The position numbers were made by a program, and so were the translations under genes. Shown here piece after piece: positions 33,590 to 43,242 of a stretch of DNA of 64,000 bases. The first letter of the stretch is position 1. Each line of letters opens with the position of its first letter. Source of the DNA: Euonymus europaeus (Eukaryota; Streptophyta; Magnoliopsida; Celastrales; Celastraceae). The notes under the pieces are model-generated. The model searched no databases. It saw only the letters and a list, made by a program, of their open reading frames with translations, and was not told the origin of the DNA. The stretch is from contig OY756958.1 in assembly GCA_963580455.1 (NCBI GenBank), positions 14,086,501 to 14,150,500 on the forward strand. The letters are read 5' to 3'.

Positions 33590-34255
33590 GATTGGACTCT
33601 ACCATGAGGAGTGAAGCAAATAAGTAAACAAGTTGTTGGGGCAGAAAAATTTGGTGCTCAGTTAGAGACATAGGATAGTCTCCTATTGGCTGCCCAATTT
33701 GTTTTAATTTCCGTACATGTTAGATGCATAGTTTCACTACCCTTTTATTCACCTATGCTTGTCTGCCTTTGCTACTGTTATAGCCTAATTTTCTGGACTG
33801 TGGACATTCTAATTAACTATTTGGTTTAGCTTTCCTAATTTGTTTGAGCCAATCCTTTTTGCCATGTTTAAAAGTTCAACTCCTTGTGTTGTGTGGAGCA
33901 CATTAGAAGTGGGTAGTTGTATTGGTTTACATGCAGGCTTATGGCTGTAGTTAATGCATCCATATGAGAGAAACACTAACCTTCAAACACTTGAGTGAAA
34001 AAGAAACAAACACATACATGCAATTGGTGTGAATCGGTGTGAGGGTGTGAATTATTCATGTGTATTGAGTAGTAGTGAACAAAGTGCAACTCCTGCTGGA
34101 TGCTTTTTCATGGTAATGTTAAGGAAGAGGTTGTTTGTCCAGATTATGGCTATTGTTTTCAAAATCAAAACATGGATTTCTTAAATTGTAAGCTGGGATT
34201 TTGAGTAATTTTGTTGTTGCTTGGAGACAAGCAAAATGTCAATTTGGGGGAATTT
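33590..34255 (+). other. 3' untranslated region and PPT of Athila-like element
   Basis: T-rich non-coding sequence with no ORF of note. It ends in the polypurine tract TTGGGGGAA (34244-34252), a few bases before the 3' LTR. Confidence 0.8.
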
Positions 34256-35422
34256 CGTTAGGTGTTAAAAAGCACCTAATTTCTGGTGTTAAAAGAGTAA
34301 ATTTTGATAGGTATTGGTATAGTTTCTACCTCTTTTGGGTGCTGTGTGAACAGGTACTGGAGTTGGGCGAAAAAGCTGGAATTATGCTGGACCCGATATC
34401 TGCAGCTTGGGCGCGGCCGCAGGACGCTAATTTATTTCTTCCCATAAGTTGAAGCTGACGTGGCAGGGAGTTATTGGGTCATGAAGTTCATATTTAAGAA
34501 AAAAACCCTAGAAGAAACACACACACAGCCACCAGGGAGAGAGACGGCAGAACAGGATACCAAGGAGAATCAAGAGCAGCAAGGCTTGAGGAAAATTAAC
34601 AGTGACGTTGGAGCTTCAATTCTCTTTTCCCTTACAGAAATTGAACAATGTTTATTTTGATGTTGGATTTTAATATTATTATTATGAGTAGCTAATATAT
34701 TTTCTAGCTAGGGTTGGTAAATTTTTATACCAAAACCTTGTTCGCAGATTTAATTGACAAGCAGACTGAATTTAATTTATTGTTCTCTGGATTTAAAATT
34801 GATTGCCTATGATTATGTATACCTGATCAACATCTTAATTGTAGGTATTGTTAGTTAAACATATTCGGCTGACCATGACCCGGTGTTTGACAAAGTAACA
34901 AGAACTTGCGTAAGATCCAGGTTTTGGGAACAATAGACATAACTGATTGGGTGATAGATTGTTACTCTAGGTTGTGCGTTTGTCGATTTCCTAGTGCTCA
35001 TGCTTGTTTTAGGATGTTCTTAGGAGAGAAAAAACCAAGACTCCTTGAATAAGAAAAGATCTTTCAACTGGACCAAAGTCAGTATTGTTGTTTAGGGAAA
35101 TCTAGTTGACTGCAGCTCGACCAAGGCCTTTTGACTGACAGCGTTAAGTTCTTAAAAGTTGTGTGCTTGCTTATTAATTTGTGTGCATAGGAAGAGGTAT
35201 TTGAAACACCATACCCAAGCTAGGTTTTTTTTTACCTTGACTTACAAATATAATTTTTACTCTGTTCAAAGTTATTTTTCAGCGTTCAATTAGTAGTTAA
35301 TACAGTCCTTGTGATTCGATCCCATTCACTAATTACTGTCATCGACACGTACTCTTGCGTTTGGGTAAACCAGTTGGTATTATTAATTGCGAATTTATTT
35401 TGTGATTAAAAAGTATCGATCA
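34256..35422 (+). repeat. 3' LTR of Athila-like element
   Basis: 1,167 bp; starts CGTTAGGTG, so the terminal T of the 5' copy has become C, and ends GTATCGATCA. A 16-bp segment (TTATTAATTTGTGTGC, near 35173) is present here and absent in the 5' LTR. Confidence 0.92.
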
Positions 35423-35427
35423 TTAGT

Positions 35428-35631
35428 CAACAAATATGGAAACTAAATTGTGGAAAATAAATATAAATCAAAAACACCACGATTTTAACGAGGAAACCTT
35501 ACTGGGAAAAACCTCGAGTCTATAAGCGACCAACCTTGAGAAACAATCCACTAATCACGAATCAAGAGTACAACCCTATCTTTGACCTAAAGACATCGCT
35601 CGTACATCCCATTCACTTAGTGTATGTTTCC
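35428..35631. other. Fragment of another repeat between two gypsy elements
   Basis: About 200 bp of non-satellite sequence (CAACAAATATGG..., TTTAACGAGGAAACC, GGGAAAAACCTCGAG). Together with 24855-24876 it forms the target in which the Athila-like element sits. It may be a piece of an older TE; no coding or ends are visible. The Tekay-type element begins right after GTATGTTTCC. Confidence 0.5.
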
Positions 35632-36995
35632 TGTGAAATCCCGACCCAAAAATTTTAGTTTTGAGTCAAAATAAGGATGATCCGTGAAGTACGGAACAAT
35701 GGGAAAATAGTTTTGGAGCTTGGTTCGGTAAATGGGTCATAACTTTTAGAATACATGTCCGTTTTGGGCCCATAATATATCAAATCGAAGCTCGAACCTA
35801 GACAGAATATAATATTGAGAAAAACTAGGTTTCTGAAAAACAGAAACCGTCCGGACACCCTAAACATCCGTCCGGACGGTTTGTGCTAGAACTGAGGCAG
35901 AGAAATTATTTGGGAGAAATTTTGGTGCTGTGAAAAGTAGACCGTCCGGATGGCCACTTAAGGCGTCCGGACGGCTATCGGGAAATCAGTTTTTAGGCTA
36001 GGTTTAGACCAATTCCTGCATATTTTTCTTGGAGAGCCCGACTAGAGAGAGAAAGAGAGAGAGAAGAAGAGAGAGAAGGAGCTTTTGGTTGAAGTTTGGC
36101 TTGGGGATTGAAGGTTTGTGACCATTGAAGCTTGGGGTGGAAGATTCAAGCTTGATTTTGGAGTTTTGGTAAGTTTTTCTTAGTTTTTGGAAATTCTAAG
36201 TTTTTCTAGATTTGCTAGATTCTTGAAGAGTTGGGTGCTATGCTTTAGATATGTTGTTTATAGGTTGATTTTGGATGTTTATGTAGATTGGTTTGTGTTT
36301 TGGAGTTGAGTTGAGCTTGGAGTGAGTTGGAGGATTTTGGAAGGAATTTCTAGAGAGAGAAGTAAGTGATTTCGAATTTATTGATTTTAATTGATGTTTA
36401 TATGAGTTGTGGTTGATATATTGATGCATGTGAGGGTTCGGTTACGCCACATTGTAGGTTTGGGCAAACCGGAACCCTAGGAACGAAATTTGGGAAATTG
36501 TGGTAAAGAGCTTTTCGATTAAAATCAACCATGTTTTCTATCGTTCGTTTCGATATTTTAAAGAGCTTTTCGATTTCTCATTGGTCGTTCTATTTGTGTT
36601 TCCGCCTTAATTGCTTCTAAGGGGAAACGGGCCTTCTTGGGAAATGTTGTAAATTCTTGATATTGCATGACCGAATATGTGTGTTCCATCACCTATGGGC
36701 ACGATATGATTTTCCGTTCATGCATCATGGTAGTTATGTATATATATATGTAGGTTGTTCATATATATACCTTTTCGGCATGTCATGGCATTAATGCATT
36801 AGAGTTGCATTGGGGACCGGGTATGGACTCGGGACTCCTTAGGATTCTTGAAAGCTACTTGGAGGGATGACGAGGTGAAGAGAGTTACCCATGAGTCAAG
36901 TGAACTCCAAGTAGGATAACGCACTAGAGGTATGGTTCATGAGGGACCTTGCCTAGAGTGGTGCGGGCGTGATAGGATCACGCAGCCGGGTAATC
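35632..36995 (+). repeat. 5' LTR of Tekay-type element, 3' end deleted
   Basis: Starts TGTGAAATCCCGACCC. It contains two CCGTCCGGACGG-type hairpin blocks (35844-35882 and about 35940-35975), an AGAGAGAGA leader and ATATATATA motifs near 36735. A 16-bp string occurs twice (36505-36520 and 36560-36575), replacing a segment present in the 3' LTR. It breaks at GGGTAATC; the related LTR on the minus strand goes on for several hundred bases more. Confidence 0.85.
35844..35882. other. LTR hairpin module (CCGTCCGGACGG type)
   Basis: Arms AAACCGTCCGGA and TCCGGACGGTTT are perfect 12-nt inverted repeats around a 15-nt loop. The 3' LTR has the same structure at 41999-42035 with one mismatch. Confidence 0.8.
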
Positions 36996-37005
36996 AAGCA
37001 TACCC

Positions 37006-38349
37006 ATGGCAATTTCCGGGACTCGTAGAACTACCAGGTCCGAGAGTGGGACTGAGGTACCTCGTGGCAGAGGCCGACGGGGAGTTGGTAGGGGCCGAGG
37101 TAGAGGTCGTAGTGATGGGGTGGAACGTGTTACTAGAGGCACACCTAGCACTGAGGATTCGGTTTTGAATGTGGATCCGGAGTTGAGAGAGGAGGAGATA
37201 GTTCCTGAGGGACTACCGACTGAGAGTGCTGATCAGCAGGCACCACATGTTGCTCCTGTTACCATAGGGGGCAACCGGTGACGATGAAGGGGCTAGCTAG
37301 TTTTATGATGAGTATGGTGCAGAAACTGGCACAGACTATAGCACAAGCAGTGGCTCAGGCGATAGGTGCAACTGGCACTCGTACTAAGGGAGTGGTACCC
37401 GAGGCTACTATTGAGGTGGCTACAGCACCGAGAGCTGGAAGGGGTATGTATGAGGTGGATCAGCTGAGGAGGACTTCTCCTCCAACCTTTTCCGGAGATG
37501 GAACGGGTGTGGGGGCGGAGGAGTGGTTCAATCAGTTAAGCATGAGGATGGACACGTTAGAGATACCCGATGAGCGACGGGTGAAGTTTGTTTTCTATTA
37601 TCTGAGTGGAGTGGCCTATGAATGGTGGATGTCCATGGGTCAGAGACTGAATGAGTTGACTTGGACCTCTTTTTAGCAGTTGTTCATGCAGAAATTTGTG
37701 CCGAGACCTCTACAGACTGAGAAGGCCAAGCAGTTTCTTGATTTATTGCAAACATCAGAGATGACGGTGTATCAGTACACCAAGCAGTTTGAGGAGTTGT
37801 ATCGGTTTGGGAGAGAGTTTGCTCCTACCGATGCAAAGAAGGCGGCAAGGTACCGAGATGGGTTGCTACCCAGTCTTGGGAGGATGGTGATGGCCACTAG
37901 GGTGGTATCGTATGATGATACAGTTGAGATGGTGTTGGACTTTGAGTTGAGTGAGCGGAATGAGGCTCAGAGGAAGCGTCCAGTGACTGAGAGTAGTGGT
38001 GGTGGTGGTGGAAGCCACAAGAAGCATAAGATTGATTTTCGTCATCGAAAAGGGGACCGAGGCAAGGGTCCAAGGCCTCAAGGGGGCAAGGTGATGTGTT
38101 ACAAGTGTGGGAAAGAGGAGCACATGAGGAATGAGTGCAGAGCTTCTGGGTTTTAGTGCTATGGTTGTGGCAAAATGGGCTACAAGAAGAGTGAATGTCC
38201 GCAGGGTAACCAGGGAGGGCAGTATCAGCCTCAGATACCGGGGGTACCACCTCCAACTCTTCCTTCCACTGTTTCATCGGGAGGGAGAGGGCGAGCTGGA
38301 GGCAGACAGTCTCAGCAGCAGCAGTATGCCCTGACGGATGGTCGTGTCT
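37006..38349 (+). pseudogene. Gag of Tekay-type element
   Basis: ATG 37006 begins MAISGTRRTTRSES with an Arg/Gly-rich N-terminus. A 1-nt deletion in the G-run at about 37270 leads to TGA 37279-37281; the family frame continues from 37278. The gag domain includes RTSPPTFSGDGTGVGAEEWF, YYLSGVAYEWWMSM, FMQKFVPRPLQTEKAKQFLD and QYTKQFEEL. TAG at 37674-37676 and TAG at 38154-38156 replace CAG codons. Two zinc knuckles follow, CYKCGKEEHMRNEC and CYGCGKMGYKKSEC; in the second the zinc-binding His is Tyr (CAC to TAC). The C-terminus is Gly/Gln-rich before the protease. Confidence 0.88.
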
Positions 38350-38807
38350 TTGCTATGGGACATCAGGAGGCACAGGAGCATCCCAACTTCATTGGAGGTA
38401 CATTTTTTATTTCGAATTGTTGGGCAAGAGTCTTGTTTGATTCTGGAGCTACCTCATCATTTATTACTAGTTCGTTAGCGAATGCACTAGCGGTGGAGAT
38501 TTCTCCAATTAGGAGAATGTTTACGGTGTCCTCACCATTCAGGCACTTTACCACGTTGGAGGGGGTAGTGTTCGGATGTGAGTGTCGATTTGGAGAAATA
38601 TCTCTACAAGCCGATTTGTATGGGTTAGATTTCAAAGACTTCGATGTGATACTCGGGGTTGATTGGTTGACAAAGCACCAAGGAGTGCTTGACTTTTGGC
38701 AAAGGAGGATCACTCTTAGAGTACCAGAGGGTGGGGTGATTCATTTACAGGGATCGAAGGGGATGCCATGCCCTCATTTCATGGATAACCCTTCGTATCA
38801 GGATTGA
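38350..38807 (+). pseudogene. Aspartic protease of Tekay-type element
   Basis: Retropepsin-like domain with VLFDSGATSSFIT (active site D-S-G-A intact) and [10 protein letters not shown], preceded by [11 protein letters not shown]. It would cut the Gag-Pol polyprotein in the particle. TGA at 38805-38807 ends this stretch at DNPSYQD; the minus-strand relative has Cys at the equivalent place, so this stop is not a simple C-to-T change. Confidence 0.88.
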
Positions 38808-40205
38808 AGGGTTGCAAGTTTGGTGACTTCGGCTCTTAAGGGAGATGTGGCTACTATGATTCGGGTAGTGGAAGAATTTATGGATGTATTTCCGGAAGAG
38901 TTGCCGGGTTTACCTCCGAAGAGGGAGATTGACTTTGCTATCGAGTTGCATCCGAACGTCAAGCCAATTTCAATTCCGCCGTATCGGATGGCTCCAGCAG
39001 AGTTGAAGGAGTTGAGTTCTCAATTAGAGGAGTTGTTAGACTTGGTGTTCATTAGACCGAGTGTGTCCCCGTGGGGAGCACCGGTGTTGTTCGTCAAGAA
39101 GAAAGACGGAAGTTTGAGGATGTGTATTGATTATAGGCAGTTGAATAAGGTTACAGTGAGGAATAAGTATCCGTTGCCTAGGATCAATGATTTGTTTGAC
39201 CAATTGAGAGGTGCTAGGAATTTCTCTAAGATTGACTTGAGGTCGGGTTATCATCAGTTGAGGATTAAGGATGAGGATATCCACAAAACAGCGTTTAGAA
39301 CTCGTTATGGGCATTATGAGTTCTTTGTGATGCCCTTTGGGTTGACAAATACCCCGGCGGTATTCATGGACCTAATGCAAAGGGTTCTTCGACTGTTTTT
39401 GGACAAGTTTGTAGTTGTGTTTATTGATGATATATTGATTTATTCTCCTACGAAGGAAGAGCATGAGGAACACTTGAGGGTAGTGTTACAGACGTTGAGG
39501 GAGAATCAACTGTATGCTAAATTGAGTAAGTGTGAATTTTGAGCCACGGAAGTAAAATTCCTAGGCCATGTGATCACTCAAGAAGGCATAGCGGTTGACT
39601 ACTCCAAAGTTGAGTCGGTTTTGAATTGGGAGAGACCGAAGAATGTGACTGAGATCCGGAGTTTCCTAGGGTTGGCAGGTTACTACCGGAGGTTTATTGA
39701 GGACTTCTCAAGAGTTGCTTCGCCGATGACGCAGCTCACAAAGAAGGGTACACCGTTTGTGTGGACCGACGAATGTGAGGCCGCATTTGAAGAGTTGAAG
39801 AAGAGGTTGACAACACCTCCAGTGTTAGTAGTTCCGGAGAGGAATGTTGGCTATCAGGTGTATTGCAATGCATCTAGAGTCGGGTTGGGTTGTGTGTTGA
39901 TGCAGCAGGGCCGAGTGATAGAGTATGGTTCGAGGTTGCTGAAGACACATGAGAGGAATTATCCAGTGCATGATCTAGAGTTGGCGGCAGTGGTATTTGC
40001 TCTTAAGCAGTGGAGGTATTATCTCTACGGAGAGACGTTTGAGGTGTTCTCGGATCACAAAAGCCTCAAGTACCTATTCACCCAAAAAGAGTTGAACTTA
40101 AAACAAAGGCGGTGGATTGAGTACTTGGAGGATTTTGATTTTAATTTGCAATACCACCCTGGTAAAGCGAATGTGGTTGCGGATGCATTGAGTAGGAAGC
40201 AGAAG
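38808..40205 (+). pseudogene. Reverse transcriptase and RNase H of Tekay-type element
   Basis: RT blocks in order: [112 protein letters not shown] and the catalytic [10 protein letters not shown] (Asp codons 39426-39431). TGA at 39540-39542 falls where the family has Trp (KCEFW), a G-to-A change. RNase H follows: [15 protein letters not shown] (the first catalytic Asp of the usual CDAS motif is Asn), [39 protein letters not shown]. The mutated RNase H residue is a second reason this copy is dead. Confidence 0.9.
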
Positions 40206-41813
40206 GTTGCTAGCCTATTCATGCATGAGTGGGAAATTGTGGAGACAATCAATGAGTTTGGATTGGAGTTGAGGAGTCAAGAGGAAAAGACCTATTTGTG
40301 TTCTATAACTTCGAGACCTATGATGGCTCAGAAGGTTATAGATGCACAGAATGGGGATCATACATTTGATGTGATTGATGAGAGTCTTGGATGGGTTCGA
40401 GGGAATGATGGTGGAGTACAATATGAGAGAAGGTTAGTGGTTCCCGAAGACGATGAGTTGAGGCAAGAGATTCTTAAAGAGGCACACCATTTGTGGTTTG
40501 CCATGCATCCCGGGGGTACGAAGATGTACCGAGACTTGAAGCGAAGTTTTTGGTGGAGAGGTATGAAAGCCGATGTGGCTAAGTTTGTGGTAAAATGTCT
40601 AACTTGTCAGCAAGTGAAGGTAGAACATCAGAGACCAGCTGGATTGTTGCAACCCTTACCGGTAGCAGAATGGAAGTGGGAGAAGATCACTATGGACTTT
40701 GTGACGGCGTTTCCAATGACTCAGAGGAGGCATGACACGGTTTGGGTGATAGTGGACAGATTGACCAAGTCTGCACACTTCTTACCCATGAACAAGACAG
40801 ATTCGTTGGAGACCTTGAGTACGATGTATGTCAAGGAGATTGTGAGACTTCATGGAATTCCATTATCTATTGTGTCGGACCGAGACCCGCGGTTCACAGG
40901 TAGATTCTGGAGTAGTTTACAGGAGGCATTGGGAACGAAGTTGGATTTCTCTACAGCTTATCATCCTCAGAGTGATGGACAGAGTGAGAGAACCATACAG
41001 GTTTTGGAGGATATGCTACGGGCATGTGTAGTTGATTTTGGAGGAAGTTGGGATCGGTACTTACATTTGGCAGGGTTTGTGTATAACAACTCTTTCCAAA
41101 GTAGTATCGGGATGGCACCTTATGAGGCGCTCTACGGGAGGCCTTGTAGGTCGCCTTTGTGTTGGGCGGAGGTTGGAGAGAAAGTTGTATCAGGACCGGA
41201 AATGGTCAAGGAAGCTCGAGAGAGAGTTGATGAGATCAGAAGGCGGTTGATCACCGCGCAGAGCTGACAGAAGTCTTATGCTGACCGAAGAAGGAGACCT
41301 TTGGAGTTCGCTGTAGGAGATAAGGTTTTCTTGAAGGTTAGTCCGAGACGTGGAATTCAGAGATATAGCAAGCATGGGAAGTTGGCACCGAGGTTTGTGG
41401 GGCCATTTGAGATTTTGGAGACAGTTGCACCGGTGGCGTACCGTTTGGCACTTCCACCGAAGCTTGAGAAGGTTCACAATGTATTCCATGTATCTATGCT
41501 TCGGAAATATGAGCCGGATCCGTCGCACGTGATAGATTGGACTACGTTGGAAGTTGAGGAAGATGGGAGCTACACTCTTCAACCGGTGAAGATTCTAGAC
41601 CAACAGAACATGGTCACGAGGTCGAGTGTGATTCCATTAGTAAAAGTGATGTGGATGTATCACGGAGTTGAAGAAGCAACTTGGGAGTTGGAATCCAGAA
41701 TGAAGGAGAAGTACCCGGAGTTGTTCGGAGATTCAGGTATGTGTGTACTTAAATTTCGGGACGAAATTTTATTAAGGGGGGGAGGATGTGAAACCCCGAG
41801 CCAAAAATTTTAG
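40206..41813 (+). pseudogene. Integrase with C-terminal chromodomain, Tekay-type
   Basis: HHCC zinc finger ([17 protein letters not shown] ... CLTCQQVK), DDE core with Asp in [10 protein letters not shown], Asp in [10 protein letters not shown] and Glu in DGQSERTIQ, then the GPY/F region (PRFVGPFEIL). TGA at 41265-41267 interrupts at AQS/QKSYADRRR, a CGA-to-TGA change. The tail VKVMWMYHGVEEATWELESR is a chromodomain typical of chromoviruses, which directs insertion to marked heterochromatin. The frame runs past the PPT and ends at TAG 41811-41813, about eight codons inside the 3' LTR, so coding, PPT and LTR overlap. Confidence 0.9.
41773..41785 (+). other. Polypurine tract of Tekay-type element
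   Basis: TAAGGGGGGGAGGA directly before the LTR start TGTGAAACCCC. It is also read as codons for LLRGGG in the pol frame. Confidence 0.85.
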
Positions 41814-43242
41814 TTTTGAGTCGAAATAAGGATGATCCGTGAAGTACGGAATAATGGAAAATTTGTTTTGGAGCTTGGTTCGGTAAATGGGTCATAACTT
41901 TTAGAATACATGTCCGTTTCGGGCACATAATATATCAAATCGAAGCTCGAACCGAGCCGGAAAATAAAATTGAGAAAAACTAGGTTTCTGAGAAACAGAA
42001 ACCGTCCGGACACCCTAAACATCCGTCTGGACGGTTTGTGCTGGAACTGAGGCAGAGAAATTATTTGGGAGAAATTTTGGTGCTGTGAACAGTAGACCGT
42101 CTGGACACCATACCGAGGCGTCCGGACTGTTAAGCCTACGAAGTGGACAAAGAAGGGAGAAAGAGGTAAGCGTCCGGACGGCCACTTAAGGCTCAGTTTA
42201 GACCAATTCCTGCATATTTTTCTTGGAGAGCCCGACTAGAGAGAAAAAGAGAGAGAGAAGAAGAGAGAGAAGGATCTTTTGGTTGAAGTTTGGCTTGGGA
42301 ATTGAAGGTTTGTGACCATTGAAGCTTGGGGAGGAAGATTCAAGCTTGATTTTGGAGTTTTGGTAAGTTTTTCTTAGTTTTTGGAAATTCTAAGTTTTTC
42401 TAGATTTGCTAGATTCTTGAAGAGTTGGGTGCTATGCTTTAGATATGTTGTTTATACGTTGATTTTGGATGTTTATGTAGATTGGTTTGTGTTTTGGAGT
42501 TGAGTTGAGCTTGGAGTGAGTTGGAGGATTTTGGAAGGAATTTCTAGAGAGAGAAGTAAGTGATTTCGAATTTATTGATTTTAATTGATGTTTATATGAG
42601 TTGTGGTTGATATATTGATGCATGTGAGGGTTTGGTTACGCCACATTGTAGGTTTGGGCAAACCGAAACCCTAGGAACGGAATTTGGGAAATTGTGTAAT
42701 TTACTCGACACGAGGTAGGGGATTTCCAACCATGTTTTCTATCGTTCGTTTCGATATTTTAAAGAGCTTTTCGATTTCTCATTGGTCATTCTATTTGTGT
42801 TTCCGCCTTAATTGCTTCTAAGGGGAAACAAGCCTTCTTGGGAAATGTTGTAAATTCTTGATATTGCATGACCGAATATGTGTGTTCCATCACCTATGAG
42901 CACGATATGATTTTCCGTTCATGCATCATGGTAGTTATGTATATATATATGTAGGTTGTTCATATATATATCTTTTCGGCATGTCATGGCATTAATGCAT
43001 TAGAGTTGCATTGGGGACCGGGTATGGACTCGAGACTCCTTAGGATTCTTGAAAGCTACTTGGAGGGATGACGAGGTGAAGAGAGTTACCACTGAGTCAA
43101 GTGAACTCCAAGTAGGATAACGCACTAGAGGTATGGTTCATGAGGGACCTTGCCTGGAGTGGTGCGGGCGTGATAGGATCACGCAACCGGGTAATCCAAG
43201 AGCGTTTGTTGTTGGGGAGCTTGCTCCTATTCAATAGTCATG
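41787..43242 (+). repeat. 3' LTR of Tekay-type element, 3' end missing
   Basis: Starts TGTGAAACCCCGAGCC and stops at CAATAGTCATGG, where satellite resumes (CTCGAAAAGTTAG). The minus-strand relative continues beyond CAATAGTCATGG for about 400 bp to a GTCACA end, so this LTR is truncated. It resembles the 5' LTR closely except for the hairpin block at about 42090-42190, which is reorganised and longer. Confidence 0.85.

Larger units (their letters stand above)
24877..35422 (+). mobile_element. Athila-like Ty3/gypsy retrotransposon, structurally complete, coding defective
   Basis: 10,546 bp with 1.16-kb LTRs, a tRNA-Asp-type PBS, a PPT and a 5-bp TSD. Internal order: gag (26180-27628), protease and RT (27735-29205), RT end, RNase H and integrase (29206-31412), spacer with an internal PPT-like G-run, an extra ORF (32412-33589), PPT (34244-34252). 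The DLGASINLLP protease, the tRNA-Asp PBS, the large size and the extra ORF after integrase fit the Athila clade. By eye the LTRs differ at roughly 3% of positions plus small indels, so it is younger than the copia insertion. Gag and pol carry multiple stops and frameshifts. Confidence 0.93.
35632..43242 (+). mobile_element. Tekay-type chromovirus (Ty3/gypsy), damaged at both LTR 3' ends
   Basis: Order: 5' LTR (35632-36995, truncated), gag, protease, RT, RNase H, integrase with a C-terminal chromodomain, PPT, 3' LTR (41787-43242, truncated). The 5' LTR joins gag almost at its start codon, so PBS and leader are deleted. One reading frame covers 37278-41813 apart from five stops; one further 1-nt deletion in a G-run near 37270 separates the gag N-terminus. 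The chromodomain and the RT/IN sequence place it in the Tekay (Del) clade. The minus-strand element at 58634-64000 is a close relative. No TSD can be found because the right end is missing. Confidence 0.9.
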
